A DNA stretch of 64,000 nucleotides. It comes from Pseudorasbora parva (Eukaryota > Chordata > Actinopteri > Cypriniformes > Gobionidae). Made by a program: the position numbers and the translations under genes. Numbering within the stretch: the first letter of the stretch is position 1; each line of letters opens with the position of its first letter. The notes under the pieces are model-generated. The model made no database searches, had not been told where the DNA came from, and was given only the letters and a program-made list of their open reading frames with translations. The stretch is taken from NCBI RefSeq assembly GCF_024679245.1, contig NC_090178.1, positions 16,683,713-16,747,712 of the forward strand, written 5' to 3'. Positions 28,087-40,335 of the stretch are shown here, in pieces.

Positions 28087-31000
28087 TTTTGTAATAAAAT
28101 GTTCTGTTTAAATTGGGATCACACCTGACGCACCTTCGTACAATTTATCCACGAAGGACACATTAAGGACTGTTGTTATAAGGACTGAAATATCCACTGT
28201 GAGTTAAACCCTGCAACTTTGCAATGCATTGTAAATCACCTAACAGGGCTGACAAATATCCTACATTCCTATGGAATATTTTATATGAATGATATCACTT
28301 GAGCTTTAGGCCTGATCTTCACCAGTTGAAACACAACACATTGTTTTCTAAGAACCCGCTCAGTCCAAAATCTGCAGGAATGGCCCAACTACACAACTCA
28401 AAAACCATCGATTTTAGCTCATTTTAGTTTTTATTAATGACGGAACGTACATAGCATGAATATGATAAAATACAAAGGTGTTTACAAAGACACCTCAGCT
28501 GTAGTCTTATCCGGTTTTAAGATGAGGGTGTGTACTTTTACTGGTTAAATGCTGAATGAACACATACCGGTATGTGTCATCATACCTATTGAGAAAGCCT
28601 TTGTTGTTTTCATTTGTTGCTATAAATCATCCAATCACACATCACAGGCATGAAAAATGACAAATGAAAGTGCTACACTCAGACAAAAGATGTGAAAATT
28701 GTGAAACAGTAGCCTACTTCTGTTGAGACAATGAGCTTTTCTTGTAATTTGTGTAGAGTGTACAAATATACATTATATAATTAAATAAATACCTTTTGTA
28801 ACTATTTTGTAAAATAAAAAAATATATTATATACACACACACACAAATAGCAAAAAAGAAAGGGGAAAAAATAGTTAAAACCAAATATAAATAATGAAAG
28901 TATTTATCATATTTTAAAAATTTAAATTTGGCATAAAAACTTGCCTCAGCTCTTTTCATCTGCTTTTCAAGATGCACATGGAAATTTGTCTTTGATGCGA
29001 TTACAGAACGCAGCGCAAAGCTGATTCTGCGCTCATTTGATCTTTTTAAAAATGTTGTTGATTTAAGTATCTAATGAATCACTACAATTATTGTATATTT
29101 CAAAACAAAGGTCTTGTAAATCTCTGTCAGTTTTGTTCAAGGTGTAATTAAAGCAACAGTTTTTCAATAATGGAAGAATATGTAAAATGATGGTATTTGG
29201 GGTAAAAGGCACCATATTTAACATGATAATAAACAGCTGGCTGACGTTTCCATTTGTTGTCATGACATGGTTAGATTCAGATTGTTAATATCATGATTCC
29301 ATTGGGTGTCCACCTTAGAGATAATCACCATATAATGAAACCATCATATTTAAAAATGTGATATTAATCATATCATATAATAAAAATATAATTTATTTTT
29401 ATACTGTAAATCTATATTCAATTATTATGGGATATCATTCGGTGTTTTCAGAATCTTTACTTTTTTTAATGATTTTGTTTCTATATTTTTCCATATTAAC
29501 ATTTTAATGACAACATATTTATTGATCGAAAATAATTATTTTAATAGTAAAAATAAACAGAAAATAGTTCAAACTTAGCTAAAGTGATTGTTTTGAACAA
29601 GTATTAACTTTTTTTATTTTGTTTATTTTGTTTTCACACAAAATCTGTTGCTCCATAAATGTTCAATGCAAATATATATTTTTCTGTATATCATACATTA
29701 TAGAAGTATTAAGCAAATGTTTCTTAAGGTGTGCTTTTAGTTATATATACATAGCTAAAACAGATATATAAAAAATACAGCAGTATTTATACAATTAATG
29801 TATGTTTTAATTTGTGTATTTTATTTTATATTTATTTATTTTTGCCCTAAACTGAATTGCCCCTTGGAGATCATGAAGTTGTGTTTTATAGCATACAATC
29901 AACACAAGATGGCACTAAAGAGAGCAACTCGTGCTCATTGCTAGTCCAAAGAGTCAAAACAAAACACATCCAAACACCAAACATTCTTTGCTGGGAGTGG
30001 CGGATTCATCCATTACCCAGTATGTTTTCGAGCCACATGTTACTACATGACTTACATAATTTCACAGAGCATAAACATTAACTGGGTTAATAAGGGCTTT
30101 GTGTGAACAATGTGAGAGAGCCTTTACCTTGAGATATTTAATCATGAACAATCCCTGTTGTTCCCATGCCACTGAATTTTAACCTTAAGGAATTTCTTTT
30201 GAAATTATATAACTTTATTCATTTTAGTACTAGGCCTTTTGAGAGTAGTTTGAGAACAACCGTCCAGTTTCAACTTACCAAAACAACAAAACGAAAGTGT
30301 CAAGAGTTGATCTTCTTCATTACAACAAACACAACCTCTAAGGAAACACACATATGCGGTTACACATGTCAAAAGAGGAACAGGTGTGTTGTACGTGACA
30401 CATGTGCTCGTCTCAAAGCAGGAAGAAGACCCCTCTCATTCATTAGTGTACATGTTTTGCTTACTCTGTACTCCAGTCAGTGAGAGAGTAACAGAGAATG
30501 CCATCATCCGATGACTAAATACATACCGTCCCGCCCTGTTAGGGCCTCTATATGACAACCGGTCGTTCCTGGTATGCTGTAACATTTTGGCTTTGTAAGT
30601 GTTGGGAAAAAAAGTATATGATTTGTTTTTTGGTTTTTAGCATGTTTAACTATTAGGAATACATGAGTTAGGGAAATATACATAGTTTCACCCTGTTAGG
30701 GACATATAGTTATCACAAAATGTTAATAATATAAATGTTAAACAATAACAAGCTTTTCTTGGATAGTATATGTCCCTTATGCCATCATGGTGTTTTTTTT
30801 TTCATTCATGAAACAATAACAAAACAATCATTGATGAATAGAATGTCTTGATTATTAAGAAGAGGTACTTTTTGTACCCATTTTTGCCAACGAGATGGTA
30901 AATAATAAATTAAACAAATGTTCAAAAACATATACTGTATATGCTGTTAATGCTCTTCGCCTCCCAAAATAAGACATACATATGCAAAACATTTTAATGT

Positions 31001-31434
31001 TGCTGTCAAATTATTATTTAAAAATGACTTGCCTAACAGTAATAGAATGGAGCATAACAGGGTAGTGGATTAGTTTTCCTTCATTGTCCTGCCATAGATT
31101 TTTGTTTATTTTTATAAAGCATAAAGGACTAGAACAGTGAATGCAATTCTAGGTCTAATTCTAATTGGGAAATAATCCTTTTGGGACTATTTGCAAACCA
31201 TATTTGCATTAATTTGCATCAAATATTTAGTAGTTGATTTTTCGCATTAGTGAATAAATACATAAATCTGCTGTTGACATTCCAATTCTCTAGTGGTCAG
31301 GTGGTAAAACTTTTGTAAACCATGTCAAAGATTCTGGGTTCATCAATGATTGTATATTACGAGCAGGGACACGTTGGTGTCTATTTCATTTTGTGATTTC
31401 ACCGGAAATAATAGAGTATTTCTCCGCAACAGCA
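28087..31434. other. Long intergenic stretch, nothing assigned
   Basis: AT-rich DNA with a short CA run near 28834. Frames at 28714-28977, 29857-30081 and 30166-30483 have no recognisable domain or exon pattern. No RNA gene recognised. Confidence 0.4.
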
Positions 31435-32110
31435 TTAAAGGGTTAGTTCACCCAAAAATGAAAATTATTTAATTAATTACTCGCCCTAATGTCGTTCGAC
31501 ACCCATAAGACCTTTGTTTATCTTCAGAACAAAAATGAAGATATTTTTGTTGAAAGCTGATGGCTGAGAAAGGCTCCAGAAAGGCCTCCATTGGCATTCA
31601 GTATATTTCCACTCATAGAGGCACTAAAAACATCGATACAAAGTCCATCTCACTACAGGGGCTGTACAATGCTGCGACGAAAATAGTTATTGTGCGCACA
31701 AAAATCTAAATAACGACTTTATCCACCAAGTTATTGACTTGAACTCGACGCATGCGCAAGAATATGACGCAGCTCCACCGTTCGGACACATGACCTGGAA
31801 GAGGAGGAGCGCCGCTATCGCGTGAGCTCACGTCCGAGACCTACACGGAAGACAATAACTTGGTGGATAAACTCATTATTTAGATTTTTTTGTGCACAAA
31901 AACTATTCTTGTCGCTTCATCAAATTATTGTACAGCCCCTGTATGAAATGGACTTTGTATCGATGTTTTTAGTGCCTTTATGGGTCTTGTGAGTGGGAAT
32001 GTACTGAATGCCAAATGAGGCCTATTTGAAGCCTTTCTCAGTCATCAGCTTTCAACAAAAATATCTTCATTTGTGTTCCGAAGATGAACGTAGGTCTTAC
32101 GGGTGTGAAG
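31435..32110. mobile_element. Fold-back TTAA element, 'GTTAGTTCACCC' family
   Basis: Starts with TTAA and AGGGTTAGTTCACCC. Almost the whole element is a large inverted repeat: 'aaaaacatcgatacaaagtc' and 'ggggctgtacaat' in the left half reappear inverted near 31930-31975, and 'gctgatggctgagaaagg' reappears near 32030-32050. The right end stops at 'cttacgggtgtgaag' without the final GAACTAACCC motif, so it is truncated. Confidence 0.85.
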
Positions 32111-33938
32111 ACTGTGCAGAAGCCAAAAGAGAACATAAACCCCACCTACTTTGATTGGATCTCAATCATTTTGACATCGAAGAGCACTGTTAGACCACTG
32201 AGGCAAAATGTAACTTTTTAAAAAAAAAATGTCATCCTAACATACAGAGCTCTGTGTAATGGAGTGCAGGAGATTTTCTATTATTTATTTTTTCTATGAG
32301 CAATTTGCCCATAGATCATTTTTTGGGGGGACTTGTGCTCTCAAATGGTGGTTACAGCAACAGATATGTATACATATCTACTATGTACATATCTATGGTT
32401 ACAGCCCTCAGCATACTTTTTTAACAGTTGCATAGTAATTAAAATTTAAATGTTGTACAGTATACTCAGACAGTGCAATGTGTTCTAAAAATGCTTTTCC
32501 ATTCAGCTAAAAAAAAAAAATGCTCCACTGCCCTCCATCTTGCATTTTTTAAACAAAAACATTGTGTGAATTAATCACAATTAAGTCTTTTAAAGTCTTA
32601 GGATATATTTGTCATATTAATTTAGATATACAAAGACGAGATAGAATAAGTCCCGTAAAATACAAAGGGTTTTTTAGTGTGTGGATATTTTACTTCAAAA
32701 ATATAGGCTATAGCTTGAAAAGAGACTTTGTCACAAACTTAATGAAATTAGTTTACTCAACAACGGTGTAGGCCTACTAAAAATTTACCTTGTCAAAATG
32801 ATCCCCACATGGATCTGCAAAAACGACACACAAAAAATGCGTATGCTGCCATGCCAGAAGTTGGTGATGTCACTTTGTAAAGTGGGCCTAAGTAGCTACG
32901 CACATTTAAACAGAATATTGCGCATGACATCGTGTTTGACAAATTAGTATTTTGTAGTGTACAGAGATGATACCATATCGTTTTTAAGAACTTACTTTGA
33001 AACACTTTATTCCAACAGTAGAAACAGTATGCCTAAATAAAGAATATGTCACAAAATATAGCATGTTTCTCCAGTGGTCTCTGAGTTTAGGCTACCCTGA
33101 ATTATGGTGTTTATAACGGAGACTCTATCTGTAATCTGACAGTTGTTTACTTGTCTTAGTCATATAGCGGTTCTAAGAATAGTCTCCATATTTCCACACT
33201 GACCACTCTATCTATGATTGTGCCACTCAGTAGACACGTTTTGCGATTTGCTGCACGTTGTAATGTCCTGGCATTAGATCAGATGTACAGGTGAAAGACC
33301 AGGAGACGTAGGTGCGTGGTGCTCAAGCTGTAGAACCGCACAAACAGGTTCGTAACGAACGTTCAGACTGCTTATCGCAGCGTTTCCCTGCACAGCTGCG
33401 TTTTCAGTTGCCAGCCCCACTGGGCATTCGGAATGGAAATCCAGTGAAAGTCAAAAAAGAGGGGGAGGGGGAGTACGCTGTTGTAAACAGCCATTAAAGC
33501 TCGCGCGTGTTGGCTGAAGCTCAAGAGCCGAGGGCAGCCAGTGCACGATCGAACACGTGCTCGTGCTGTTCACAACACAAACACGGCCTTATATCACACG
33601 GGGAGGGGCGCTGATTCTAGGAAATCATAACTGACTGAGGCAAATGCAACCTTCATATACAACCTTCACGAAAACGCTAGGAAAATGTCTCCCTCTTTCC
33701 GTTATGAATGACATGTTTTAGCTTCTTTCTAATGTTTAGTATTTTAAAGGCTTAAATGATAAACCTCCTGCATTTTTGAACACGTATTTTGATCGGGCAG
33801 CAAGCTCATCTCACACGCACACCCTCTACACATTTACACCAGGCATTCATATCTATTTCTAGACTATGATGATGTCAGGAAAGACACAAATAGTTGTTTG
33901 TTAAGAGGCATCTCTTCATGTTCATAACGTCATTACAT
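32111..33938. other. Intergenic stretch, nothing assigned
   Basis: No supported gene. A GC-richer patch at 33300-33620 has a 61-codon frame without domain; it may be an unrecognised repeat. Confidence 0.4.
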
Positions 33939-34603
33939 TTAAGTTCACCCAAAAATGAAATGCCTTTGTTCCGTGGAACAAAAGAAGATTAATTTAGTAC
34001 CCATAAAAGGTAGGCCTATTAAAGACGTTGTTACAAAGTCCATCTCACTACAGTGGTTGTTTTACAATAATTTTATGAAGCGACAAGAATAGTTTTTGTG
34101 CGTTCAACGAAAAAACGACTTAGTGATGGCCGATTTCAAAACACTGCTTCCTGAAGCTTCGGAGCTTAATGAATCAGCTAACGATCATGATTCGGATCAT
34201 CACGTGTCAAACCGGCAAACTGCTGAAATCACTTCACTTTGGCGATCCGAATTGCTGATTTGATACGCTGATTCATAATGGTTCGAAGCTTCACAAAGCA
34301 GTTTTGAAATCGGCCATCACTATATAAGTCATTTCGTTTTTTTGCGCATAAAAACTATCCTCGTTGCTTCATAAAATTATTGTACAATCACTGTAGTGAG
34401 AAGGGCGACGTCTTTAAAACCTTGTATGGGTCTTGAGAGAGGAAATTACATTGTAGCCAATGGAGGCCTTTCTGAGCCATCGGATTTCAACAAAAAATAT
34501 CTTCATTTGTGATCCGAAGATGAACGGAGGTCTAGGTCTGGAACTGTATGACTGTAAGTAATTAATGACAGCATTTTCATTTTTGGGTGAACTAACCCTT
34601 TAA
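33939..34603. mobile_element. Fold-back TTAA element, 'GTTAGTTCACCC' family
   Basis: TTAA then GTTCACCC at the left (33939-33942) and GGGTGAACTAACCC then TTAA at the right (34600-34603). Inner arms such as 'gatggccgatttcaaaac' pair with inverted copies near 34296-34320. No coding capacity. Confidence 0.88.
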
Positions 34604-34890
34604 GAGAAATATCATGCCCTACATGTTACAATTTGTCACCATACCTATTACATGAATAAAAAGTATGAGCTGTTTTGTAAATCATTCATAGCCTAATAGA
34701 TGGCAGCAGCAGGTATATATTTCCAGATGATATAAAAGAATGTGCATGTCCATGCAGATTATATATGGTTATATAAGCTTTCCCCTTAATCTGAATAATA
34801 TGCATGTCGTTCAAATGTTTGGGACTGGTAAGATTTTAATGTTTTTAAAATAATTATTTTATGCTCGCCAAGGCTACATTTTTTTGAGCA

Positions 34891-35943
34891 GAAGTTTCTC
34901 ACAAGTTTCGAAATGTTATTTTCGAGTATGGGTCATATATGGGTCTACCTGACGTCAGATAGGGTGGAATGTCCTTGTACGGGAACTTCTCCCAGTCGGC
35001 GCGCACGACTAGAGCGAGAGAGCAAACGCTTTAAGGAAGCCGGCTTCACTGCAATCACAGGACTTCACAAAATCAACAATGTCACCAATAAAGTGTGTTT
35101 TTGGTTGTCAGGGCAAAACAACCCTGTACAGCTTCCCAAAGAACCCAGCGTTAATGGGACAGTGGATGGAGATGGAACTAGATATGGAGCAGCAACGGAG
35201 TTGTGCAAGTGATTGTTCCCTGCATTTCAGTGACAATGGTTTATAAACAAGGTAAAGTTCAACTCCAGATTTGTAGCCCTTAAAACTGCTTCAAATGTCT
35301 TTGTGTTGTTAGCTATCGACTCGTTCATTCAAATGCGCTACTATTCCATTGTTTACTATGTAAACACACACTAGTCTGATGTGTAAAATCGCTCTGCTTG
35401 CTACTGCTAACATAAAATCATATACAATAGTCCATAAACCAAATGATGTACTTATAAACCACAAGTAAACACACACAACTGTTGTAAATCTTGCGAGCAT
35501 GTCGTTGCTGCGGCTCCTGTTCAATTTCAGCCTCTGGATCTGATTCTGGATCATATATGGATCAAAATCTGATGGATCTCAATGGTTTATTTAGGATAAA
35601 GTTCTCTCTCTCCATGTTTAAGGATGTCAGAGCTTTCAGACGCTCTCAACGGGATCCAAGTATTTGTCTCTGCAGGTTAGTATTGGCGTTACCACATCAG
35701 TGGGCGTGGCCATAAACAGAGGGACGTTTTCAAATGTGTTGCCTGATTTGCCAACGTTGTGTGGGTAGAGTTTAGGGGTAGGGTCGGGTCGAGTGAAAAA
35801 GATCATTTTCATTGCATGATTTATAAATACCCATCAAAGAATAGCATACTCCTCCAGCCACTCGTTTTTTTTCCCCCAGAGGTATATCTTTCTTTAATAA
35901 AACTAAAGACTTTTCAGAGATATGAAGTATGCAGTACTACTCT
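34891..35943 (+). mobile_element. THAP-like ORF carrier element, copy 2 (truncated ends)
   Basis: Colinear with 24177-25334 from 'tttctcacaagtttcga' at the left to 'cagtactactctat' at the right, but both TTAA termini seen in the first copy are absent. It retains an uninterrupted short reading frame (35079-35246) that the first copy has lost. Confidence 0.8.
35079..35246 (+). pseudogene. THAP-like zinc-finger ORF remnant in a transposon
   Basis: The 55-residue frame starts MSPIKCVFGCQGKT and ends CSLHFSDNGL before a stop. The spacing is Cys-x3-Cys, 35 residues, Cys-x2-His-Phe. It also has an LYSFPKNP segment and a Trp near residue 33. This matches the C2CH pattern of THAP DNA-binding domains, which are found in P-element-type transposases and host proteins derived from them. 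The AVPxF box that normally ends a THAP domain is absent, so the finger is incomplete. A 'gtaaag' just after the stop could be an old splice donor. Function here is inference; it may be the first exon of the ancestral autonomous element. Confidence 0.6.
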
Positions 35944-36465
35944 ATACTTCTAGAGCTGTTCCCACTGTAATCTCACACTCTGATCAGGATGAGCCTCTCT
36001 AAAGTTAGACGGTATGAGATTTACTATTGTTCCTTGAGCAAGAAAAGTCTGTGTGCTGAAGGCTAATCCAGTACAGCCCAACCCCCATCTGAGTCCAGTC
36101 AACGGCTGTAACTGAGAGCTGAATGCACTCCTCTGAGGAGGTCGACACCAGGCAGCTACAGTAACACTCCTTTGATAGTACAGGAGAAACTCTAATTGAG
36201 TATTTTGTCTGAAGTCAGAATTGCTTTGAGCGTTTATTCAACTACCATTCATCCACCCCCACAATTCACATAGATATACAATGAATGAGTCAAGCAAATG
36301 CAACCTGAGGAGGCACTGTTTGGATGCCTTTAATATTTTAAAAGCAGCTGCTTAGTGGGCCCAGAACACCAAAAGTATGTGATTTGAAATCTGCTAACTT
36401 TGTTTTGGCCTCCAAATAATTAACATTCGATGAAGTTAGATAGAACCATAGAGTCTTAGCAATTT

Positions 36466-37305
36466 AAAGTCAAGTCACCTTCATTTATTTAGCGCTTTTT
36501 ACAATACAGATTGTTTCAAAACAGCTTTACATGATAACAGGAAAATTAATGCAACAAATGTTGTTTTGGCTGTACAGCAGCTCTAGATGAAAGCCATTGT
36601 GTAGATTAAGTTTTTGATTGATTAATTTCCGTTGTAAAAAAATAATTGATTATTAACTTTCACAATGTTTTCCACTGAAAACATGACATTTTAATGCATT
36701 CTGGTGATCCATTTACATGACAACAGTGTTTTGGTGACATTAATGCAAACTTTGAAATAGGTTTTTAAAGTTTTGAAACAGTATTATCATTTCTGTGTAA
36801 ATTCCAAAAACATGAATCTGTGAAAACAGTGACGGCATGTGCATTACATGTTTAGCCTGTAGGCAAGAACATAGTTTTCTTTACAAAGTGACCGCCGATT
36901 TCTTGCCTGACATGCATAATACATCATTTGTAGTCGTGAACAGAAATCATTTTGATAAAGTTTACATTTCTACAGAGAACAAATTTTGTCATGCAGATGA
37001 GGCCTTCACAGGTCTCTGCTGACACTTCAGGGCTGCGTTGTGGATGTGTCTAGGTGCAGGTCTTTCATCTGATCTGGATACTGGATAAACAGAGAGACTA
37101 ATATTAGTGTAGATGCCAAGTTATAGAAATTGATAATGTGTTACCTGAACGCCAGTTTAAAGATATGGGTTTTTAGTGTTGATTTAAATTGACCTAGTGG
37201 GTCTGCTTTCTGAAAATTTTGATATTCTATCGACTGGCCAGAATTTGGAGATAGCAATAGACGTGAAGGACTATAAAGCGTTTGGAGTTTGTTGCAGGAC
37301 AATCA
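36466..37305 (+). repeat. Dispersed 'tatttagcgcttttt' repeat, long copy
   Basis: Begins 'aaagtcaagtcacc' and 'tttatttagcgcttttta', as in the short copy at 12253, then continues with 'ctgtacagcagctctaga'. The later part (37040-37300) with 'gacgtgaaggactataa' also looks repetitive. The class is unknown. The helicase-fragment element at 37306 is inserted in it, and similar sequence resumes at 37837. Confidence 0.6.
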
Positions 37306-37827
37306 TAGCCTAGAAATCTAGACGCACCCGGCAACAAATTGAATCTGCCCGCAAGTGTCGTCTAGCAACTCTCAATACCCTTCTGAGCTGTATTCACCTA
37401 ACTCTTGCCGGGCCAATCACATCGTGTATAGAGTCGGTGGGCGGGGCCATAATGACGACGGCCAAGTTGCGTTTGCGTGCTTCTAGTAAACACAGAAACT
37501 GGCAAACGACGGTCTTTCGAATCAGCTTTGACCGCGACTCTGGAAGACTTGGAGTTGAGCTTTTCTCTGAGAAAAGAACAAAGAACGGCACTGAAGTCAT
37601 TCTTAAAAAGGGAAGATGTGTTCGGGGTTTTGCTGACCAGATACGGTGAATGTTTAATCTATCAACAAGCTCTGTTTCACCTTCGTTGCTCTGGTTGGTT
37701 GTAGCGCTATCCTATCACGTGCAGAGGGAGTTTGAAAGAAACCGTTTATCCCGCCCCTCGGATTGAGTCCTGTCAATGGTGAGTTTCTAGACCAAACATC
37801 TTGATGTGGGTCTGGCTTGTCAGGCTA
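37306..37827 (+). mobile_element. Helicase-fragment element, copy 2
   Basis: Ends read TAGCCTAGAAATCTAGACGC and ...CTTGTCAGGCTA, with 5-6 bp of terminal inverted repeat (TAGCCT/AGGCTA). Flanking 9-mers ggacaatca (37297-37305) and gggcaacca (37828-37836) match at 7 of 9 positions and may be a decayed target duplication. It is about 522 bp, too short to encode its own transposase. Confidence 0.82.
37477..37704 (+). pseudogene. RecQ-like helicase fragment (motif 0/I region) in a transposon
   Basis: The frame contains SFSLRKEQRTALKSFLKRED followed by VFGVLLTRYGECLIYQ. In RecQ-type DNA helicases a Phe/Arg-x-x-Gln motif 0 precedes motif I (Walker A, of the form PTGxGKSLxYQ) by a similar distance, so this looks like a short piece of such a helicase. 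The essential GKS is GEC here, so it could not bind ATP normally. The frame then runs into HLRCSGWL and stops, where helicase similarity ends, perhaps at an old exon boundary. The open frame has no ATG at its start, as the upstream in-frame codon is a TGA near 37453. Confidence 0.6.
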
Positions 37828-37846
37828 GGGCAACCACCTAGTAGAG

Positions 37847-37914
37847 CATTATAATAATCTATGTCCATGTCCTCATTCAACTAAATGAGGACATGGACAT
37901 AGATTATTATAATG
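37847..37914. repeat. Perfect 31-bp hairpin
   Basis: Arms 37847-37877 and 37884-37914 are exactly complementary with a 6-nt loop 'caacta'. It lies about 20 bp beyond the end of the helicase-fragment element. Perfect arms imply recent formation or strong maintenance. Confidence 0.95.
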
Positions 37915-39189
37915 ATACAAATGATACAACTCACATAAATGATACAAACTCACATACTACTCATCACATTATCTCCTCAGCAACAACGTCGTATATGAAT
38001 AATCATCTGACTGCAAGTTGAGGATTCCACGGGGTAAAGTGAGGAGCACAACCAAAGGGGCATGGCGTATGATTAAAGAGGATGTGCAAGATATTTTTGC
38101 TTATGGTGGCATTACAGCAGCCACTACTCTACTGTTACCTATTTTTTATCACACAATGATTTGTCAGGAAAAGTGTCTAGCCATGGTGGCGAAATGTTTA
38201 ATTCATAAATTTAATTACAAATAAAAATCTATTTAAACCCAAATGAATTAATTCAAACTAAATTGATAAAATGATCCCAGGATGGGAACCCCTAAAAGGT
38301 TCTATATGAAGTTTATGAAAAAAAACCTTTATGGCATGTTTGTGGAACAAGATTCTTTATTGGCATATATGGTCCCATAAAGAATCTTTAACATAAAACT
38401 TTTCAATGCAACAAAAGTTCGTTAAAAAGTTTTAAAGATTATTAATATATTTTTCACACTTTTATACTAAAGTATAAAGAACAATATTTTTAAGCTCTGC
38501 ATTAAACTTAAGTGTATAGAAGTGTATAGTCAAATGCAATATCCAATAATAAACATGTTACCGCTTTAAAAATAAATATTAAAAATAACAAATTACTAAT
38601 ATTCATATTTATTTCTGTATAGAGGTGTATATTAGACTGTAGCATTTAAACAGGAAGAAATAAGCAATAAAGCTTCTCCCTTACAGTTATATAAAGGACA
38701 GGGCAGTAAAACAGCAGGGAGCGGTTCTCTGTCTCTCACTGCCATGTTTACGCATTCACTTGCCTATGGATTATCTCCTTGGTTACTTGGCCCTGATTTG
38801 TTGTATGCTTCCATTTAACAAACAAGGCTAGCACAGAACACTTAGAAATACCCAGAATCAATCAACCCTTAATTTGAAACCAGACTTCTTAAATCCTTGA
38901 AACAGACTGAGGTCTTCTTTCCAAACATCATGGATCTGTGTTAAGTTTTTTTTCCCCCATTTATTGGCTTCTCACACAACAAATAACCCATATGCTCCCC
39001 ACCCATATCTAACTTGTCCAAAAAAGAGACAGGCCTGTTCTTCTTTTCTGAGAAACTAATCTAGCTAGGACAGTCCAAAAGAGACAGGACAAGTTTTACA
39101 ACTTTCATGATACCATTGCATGGTGGAGGAGATTACAGACTATTCATATCACTATTAAATATCTTTTATTTAGATGTAGACTTTTTGAT
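37915..39189. other. Intergenic stretch, nothing firm
   Basis: Part of 38280-38420 ('cctaaaaggttct', 'cataaagaatcttta') resembles a common fish interspersed repeat, but ends are not defined. The frame at 38018-38224 has no domain. Confidence 0.4.
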
Positions 39190-39265
39190 AAGGGGTTTTC
39201 AAACTTTTTGATAAGGTCCAGCAAACATAACGACCCACTTCCAAGGGACCCCTTCTTAAAATATA
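39190..39265 (+). mobile_element. hAT-like terminal fragment
   Basis: 'aggggttttcaaactttttg' followed by 'acgacccactt' is like the end of hAT elements that start CAGGGGTTTTCAAACT. Only one end is seen. Confidence 0.4.
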
Positions 39266-39515
39266 GGCATATTTTCTATGCATAAAAATCCAATTATACT
39301 GTAAAAATGTGTTAATATACAAAATTATTTTTTATATTGTTGCTGGATTGAAGCCAAAGCTAATTCAAAAATTATCTGGACAATATTGACTTTTTATTAA
39401 GTGTATATTTTGTCTACCCACTATTAGAGTAATATAAAATTCAAACCAAACAGCACTTTTCACAATAAATATAATTTTAAAGTAGATTTGATGGTTTAAT
39501 TACCTATTAAAATGT

Positions 39516-39552
39516 ACATATGTTACACTATATTATATAGTGTAACATATGT
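39516..39552. repeat. Short palindrome
   Basis: 'acatatgttacactata' pairs with 'tatagtgtaacatatgt' around an AT-rich centre. Confidence 0.85.
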
Positions 39553-40005
39553 ATATGGATATGGATACTATTATATTAAAGCAGATTAGATGCTTTTCAT
39601 AAACTGAAACCAGCTTTTTTTAATTTCAATGTTTAATAATATAACAAAAGCACAAAAAAGCTAACTCTACAAGTTAACTCTACAAGCATTTTCTGAAGAT
39701 ATTAAGTGGATGTTCATGCAAAAGTTGCTGCTGCTATGCTAAAATATTAGTTTGTTGCTAGGTTTTTTAATGGTCATGTCTGGTATTTTGGTCTCTAGAT
39801 TCCTATTGGTTCCTTCCTTCAATGAAACTATGTGGTGTCTTTGCGAAGTCTGATTATTAGAAAAGTAAAAGTACATATCTCTTATTAAACTGTACAATCT
39901 GAGATATCATTAATGTAGTTTTTTATCTGAGAGCTCTCTGACCCCTCCATAGACAACGTAATTGCAACTTTCAAGGCCCAGAAAGATAGTAAAGACATTG
40001 TTAAA

Positions 40006-40040
40006 AATAATCCAGTGGTTCTTTGAGCCACTGGATTATT
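40006..40040. repeat. Short hairpin
   Basis: 'aataatccagtgg' (40006-40018) and 'ccactggattatt' (40028-40040) are perfect complements with a 9-nt spacer. Confidence 0.9.
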
Positions 40041-40189
40041 AAATAAGCAATGACAATTATTTTTGTGTGCGTAAAAAACAAACAAAATAACAACTTTATT
40101 CAAAAATCAACTCTCATACGCGATTCACATAAGCACCACAATAGTGAGCCGGTGTTTTGCCATAAAAAAACGAAAATGCCGCTGTCATG

Positions 40190-40335
40190 CAGAGTTCAGT
40201 TTCAACCCCAGTTTAACACACCTGAACCAGCTAATCATGGTCTTGCCTACTAGAAACTTCCAGGCAGGTGTGTTGAGGCAAATTGGAGCTAAACTCTGCG
40301 GGACAGTGGCCCTCCAGGACCAGGACACCCCTGGT
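40190..40335 (-). mobile_element. hAT-type MITE fragment
   Basis: Contains 'acacacctgaaccagctaat', 'gcaggtgtgttgaggcaaat' and 'ggccctccaggaccaggaca', closing with 'cacccctg', the complement of the hAT-like terminus CAGGGGTG. This arrangement matches a repeat that is very common in cyprinids. The left terminus is missing. Confidence 0.65.
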
